A stretch of DNA of 5,706 nt from Candidatus Woesearchaeota archaeon (GTDB lineage: Archaea; Nanobdellota; Nanobdellia; Woesearchaeales; ARS49). The stretch spans positions 1-5,706 of the forward strand of contig JACQMU010000164.1 of assembly GCA_016203425.1 (NCBI GenBank), read 5' to 3'. The notes beneath the pieces were generated by a model, which did not search any database, was not told where the DNA came from, and saw only the letters and a program-made list of their open reading frames with translations. This document shows positions 5,402-5,706 of this stretch, piece by piece. The translations under genes were made by a program, and so were the position numbers. The first letter of the stretch is position 1. Each line of letters opens with the position of its first letter.

Positions 5402-5706
5402 GCTATTTGTTCTCCTGCTTTTTGTACCAGGTAGATGCCGTCTTGGAAGACGCGTGGGTCTCGTTTGCTTATTCTTGTGAGTAGTTCTATTTCTGATGAT
5501 GTTTGTCCTGCTTTTTCTTTGTCTGGTGATTCAACTGTTATTTTGTCTCCTTGGATTGTTACTTTTGCGCCTTGTTTTATTGTCATTGTTCTTGGATATT
5601 TTTCTCCGAGGAAGTTTTTGACAATGAACTGGTTGCCGTTTACGCTCACGTTTATTGGAAAGTGTCCTGAGCATATTTTTAGCAGGTAGGTGTATGGTTG
5701 TTGTAC
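5398..5706 (-). CDS. rpl6: Large-subunit ribosomal protein uL6, C-terminal part (cut by right window edge)
   Basis: Large-subunit protein near the GTPase-associated centre; it binds 23S rRNA (sarcin-ricin loop region) through its C-terminal domain. In the window 102 codons and the stop are present, and the frame is open to the right edge. About 80 N-terminal residues of the usual ~180 are missing because of the window boundary, not mutation. Visible landmarks, numbered within the fragment, are YTYLLKICSGHFPINV (5-20), VKNFLGEKYPRTMTI (29-43), DKEKAGQTSSEIE (62-74) and the archaeal terminal signature KRDPRVFQDGIYLVQKA (81-97). An in-frame GTG at 5649 could be taken as a start, but the matching sequence continues upstream of it, so it is internal. 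The stop overlaps the eL32 ATG as ATGA. Confidence 0.96.
   Translation of the reverse strand, partial: VQQPYTYLLKICSGHFPINVSVNGNQFIVKNFLGEKYPRTMTIKQGAKVTIQGDKITVESPDKEKAGQTSSEIELLTRISKRDPRVFQDGIYLVQKAGEQIA
5412..5415 (-). promoter_or_regulatory. SD (GGAG) for eL32, inside the uL6 3' end
   Basis: AGGAGA in the last uL6 codons places GGAG ten bases before the eL32 ATG, slightly long but usable. It supports the ATG at 5401. Confidence 0.5.

Noticed and set aside
5398..5649. A complete 83-residue gene starting at GTG 5649
   Set aside because: The uL6 match continues in frame upstream to the window edge, so the GTG is an internal valine codon.

Overview
The window is an archaeal chromosome segment. 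It carries the promoter-distal half of a ribosomal-protein (spc-type) operon, followed by the start of a TATA-box-binding protein gene. All ten genes are on the minus strand, so transcription runs from the right end to the left end. The archaeal assignment rests on gene content: eL32 and eL19, which bacteria lack; archaeal/eukaryotic-type uS5, uL18, uL15 and uL30; an archaeal SecY; an EMC3/DUF106 membrane protein; and TBP. The lineage is less certain. A shortened uL30, no adenylate kinase gene after secY and very tight packing would suit a reduced-genome lineage such as a DPANN archaeon, but this is inference. G+C is moderate to low (33 to 47% in blocks counted by hand).

Layout in transcription order: C-terminal part of uL6 (5706-5398, start outside the window), eL32 (5401-4856), eL19 (4854-4411), uL18 (4409-3822), uS5 (3825-3013), uL30 (3011-2661), uL15 (2660-2205), secY (2208-817), DUF106/EMC3-type insertase (816-355), a 69-bp intergenic promoter region (354-286), then the first 95 codons of tbp (285-1, running off the left edge). 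No gap between operon genes exceeds one base. Three junctions are 4-base ATGA overlaps (uL6/eL32, uL18/uS5, uL15/secY). Three are TAA-N-ATG (eL32/eL19, eL19/uL18, uS5/uL30). Two are directly abutting TAAATG (uL30/uL15, secY/DUF106). There is no unannotated stretch above 70 bases.

The genes form one coherent programme. Six or more large-subunit proteins and uS5 supply the ribosome, SecY supplies the membrane channel that ribosomes dock on, and the DUF106 protein is a YidC/Oxa1-superfamily membrane insertase candidate. TBP, the general transcription factor, follows behind its own promoter.

I found no mobile element, CRISPR array, RNA gene or wholly new system. The points worth a second look are: the extreme A+C richness of the coding strand, a deletion in the middle of uL30, a 54-residue charged tail on eL32, an acidic N-terminal extension on uS5, the missing adk, and a tbp promoter with two identical TATA boxes flanking a palindromic TATA-like element.
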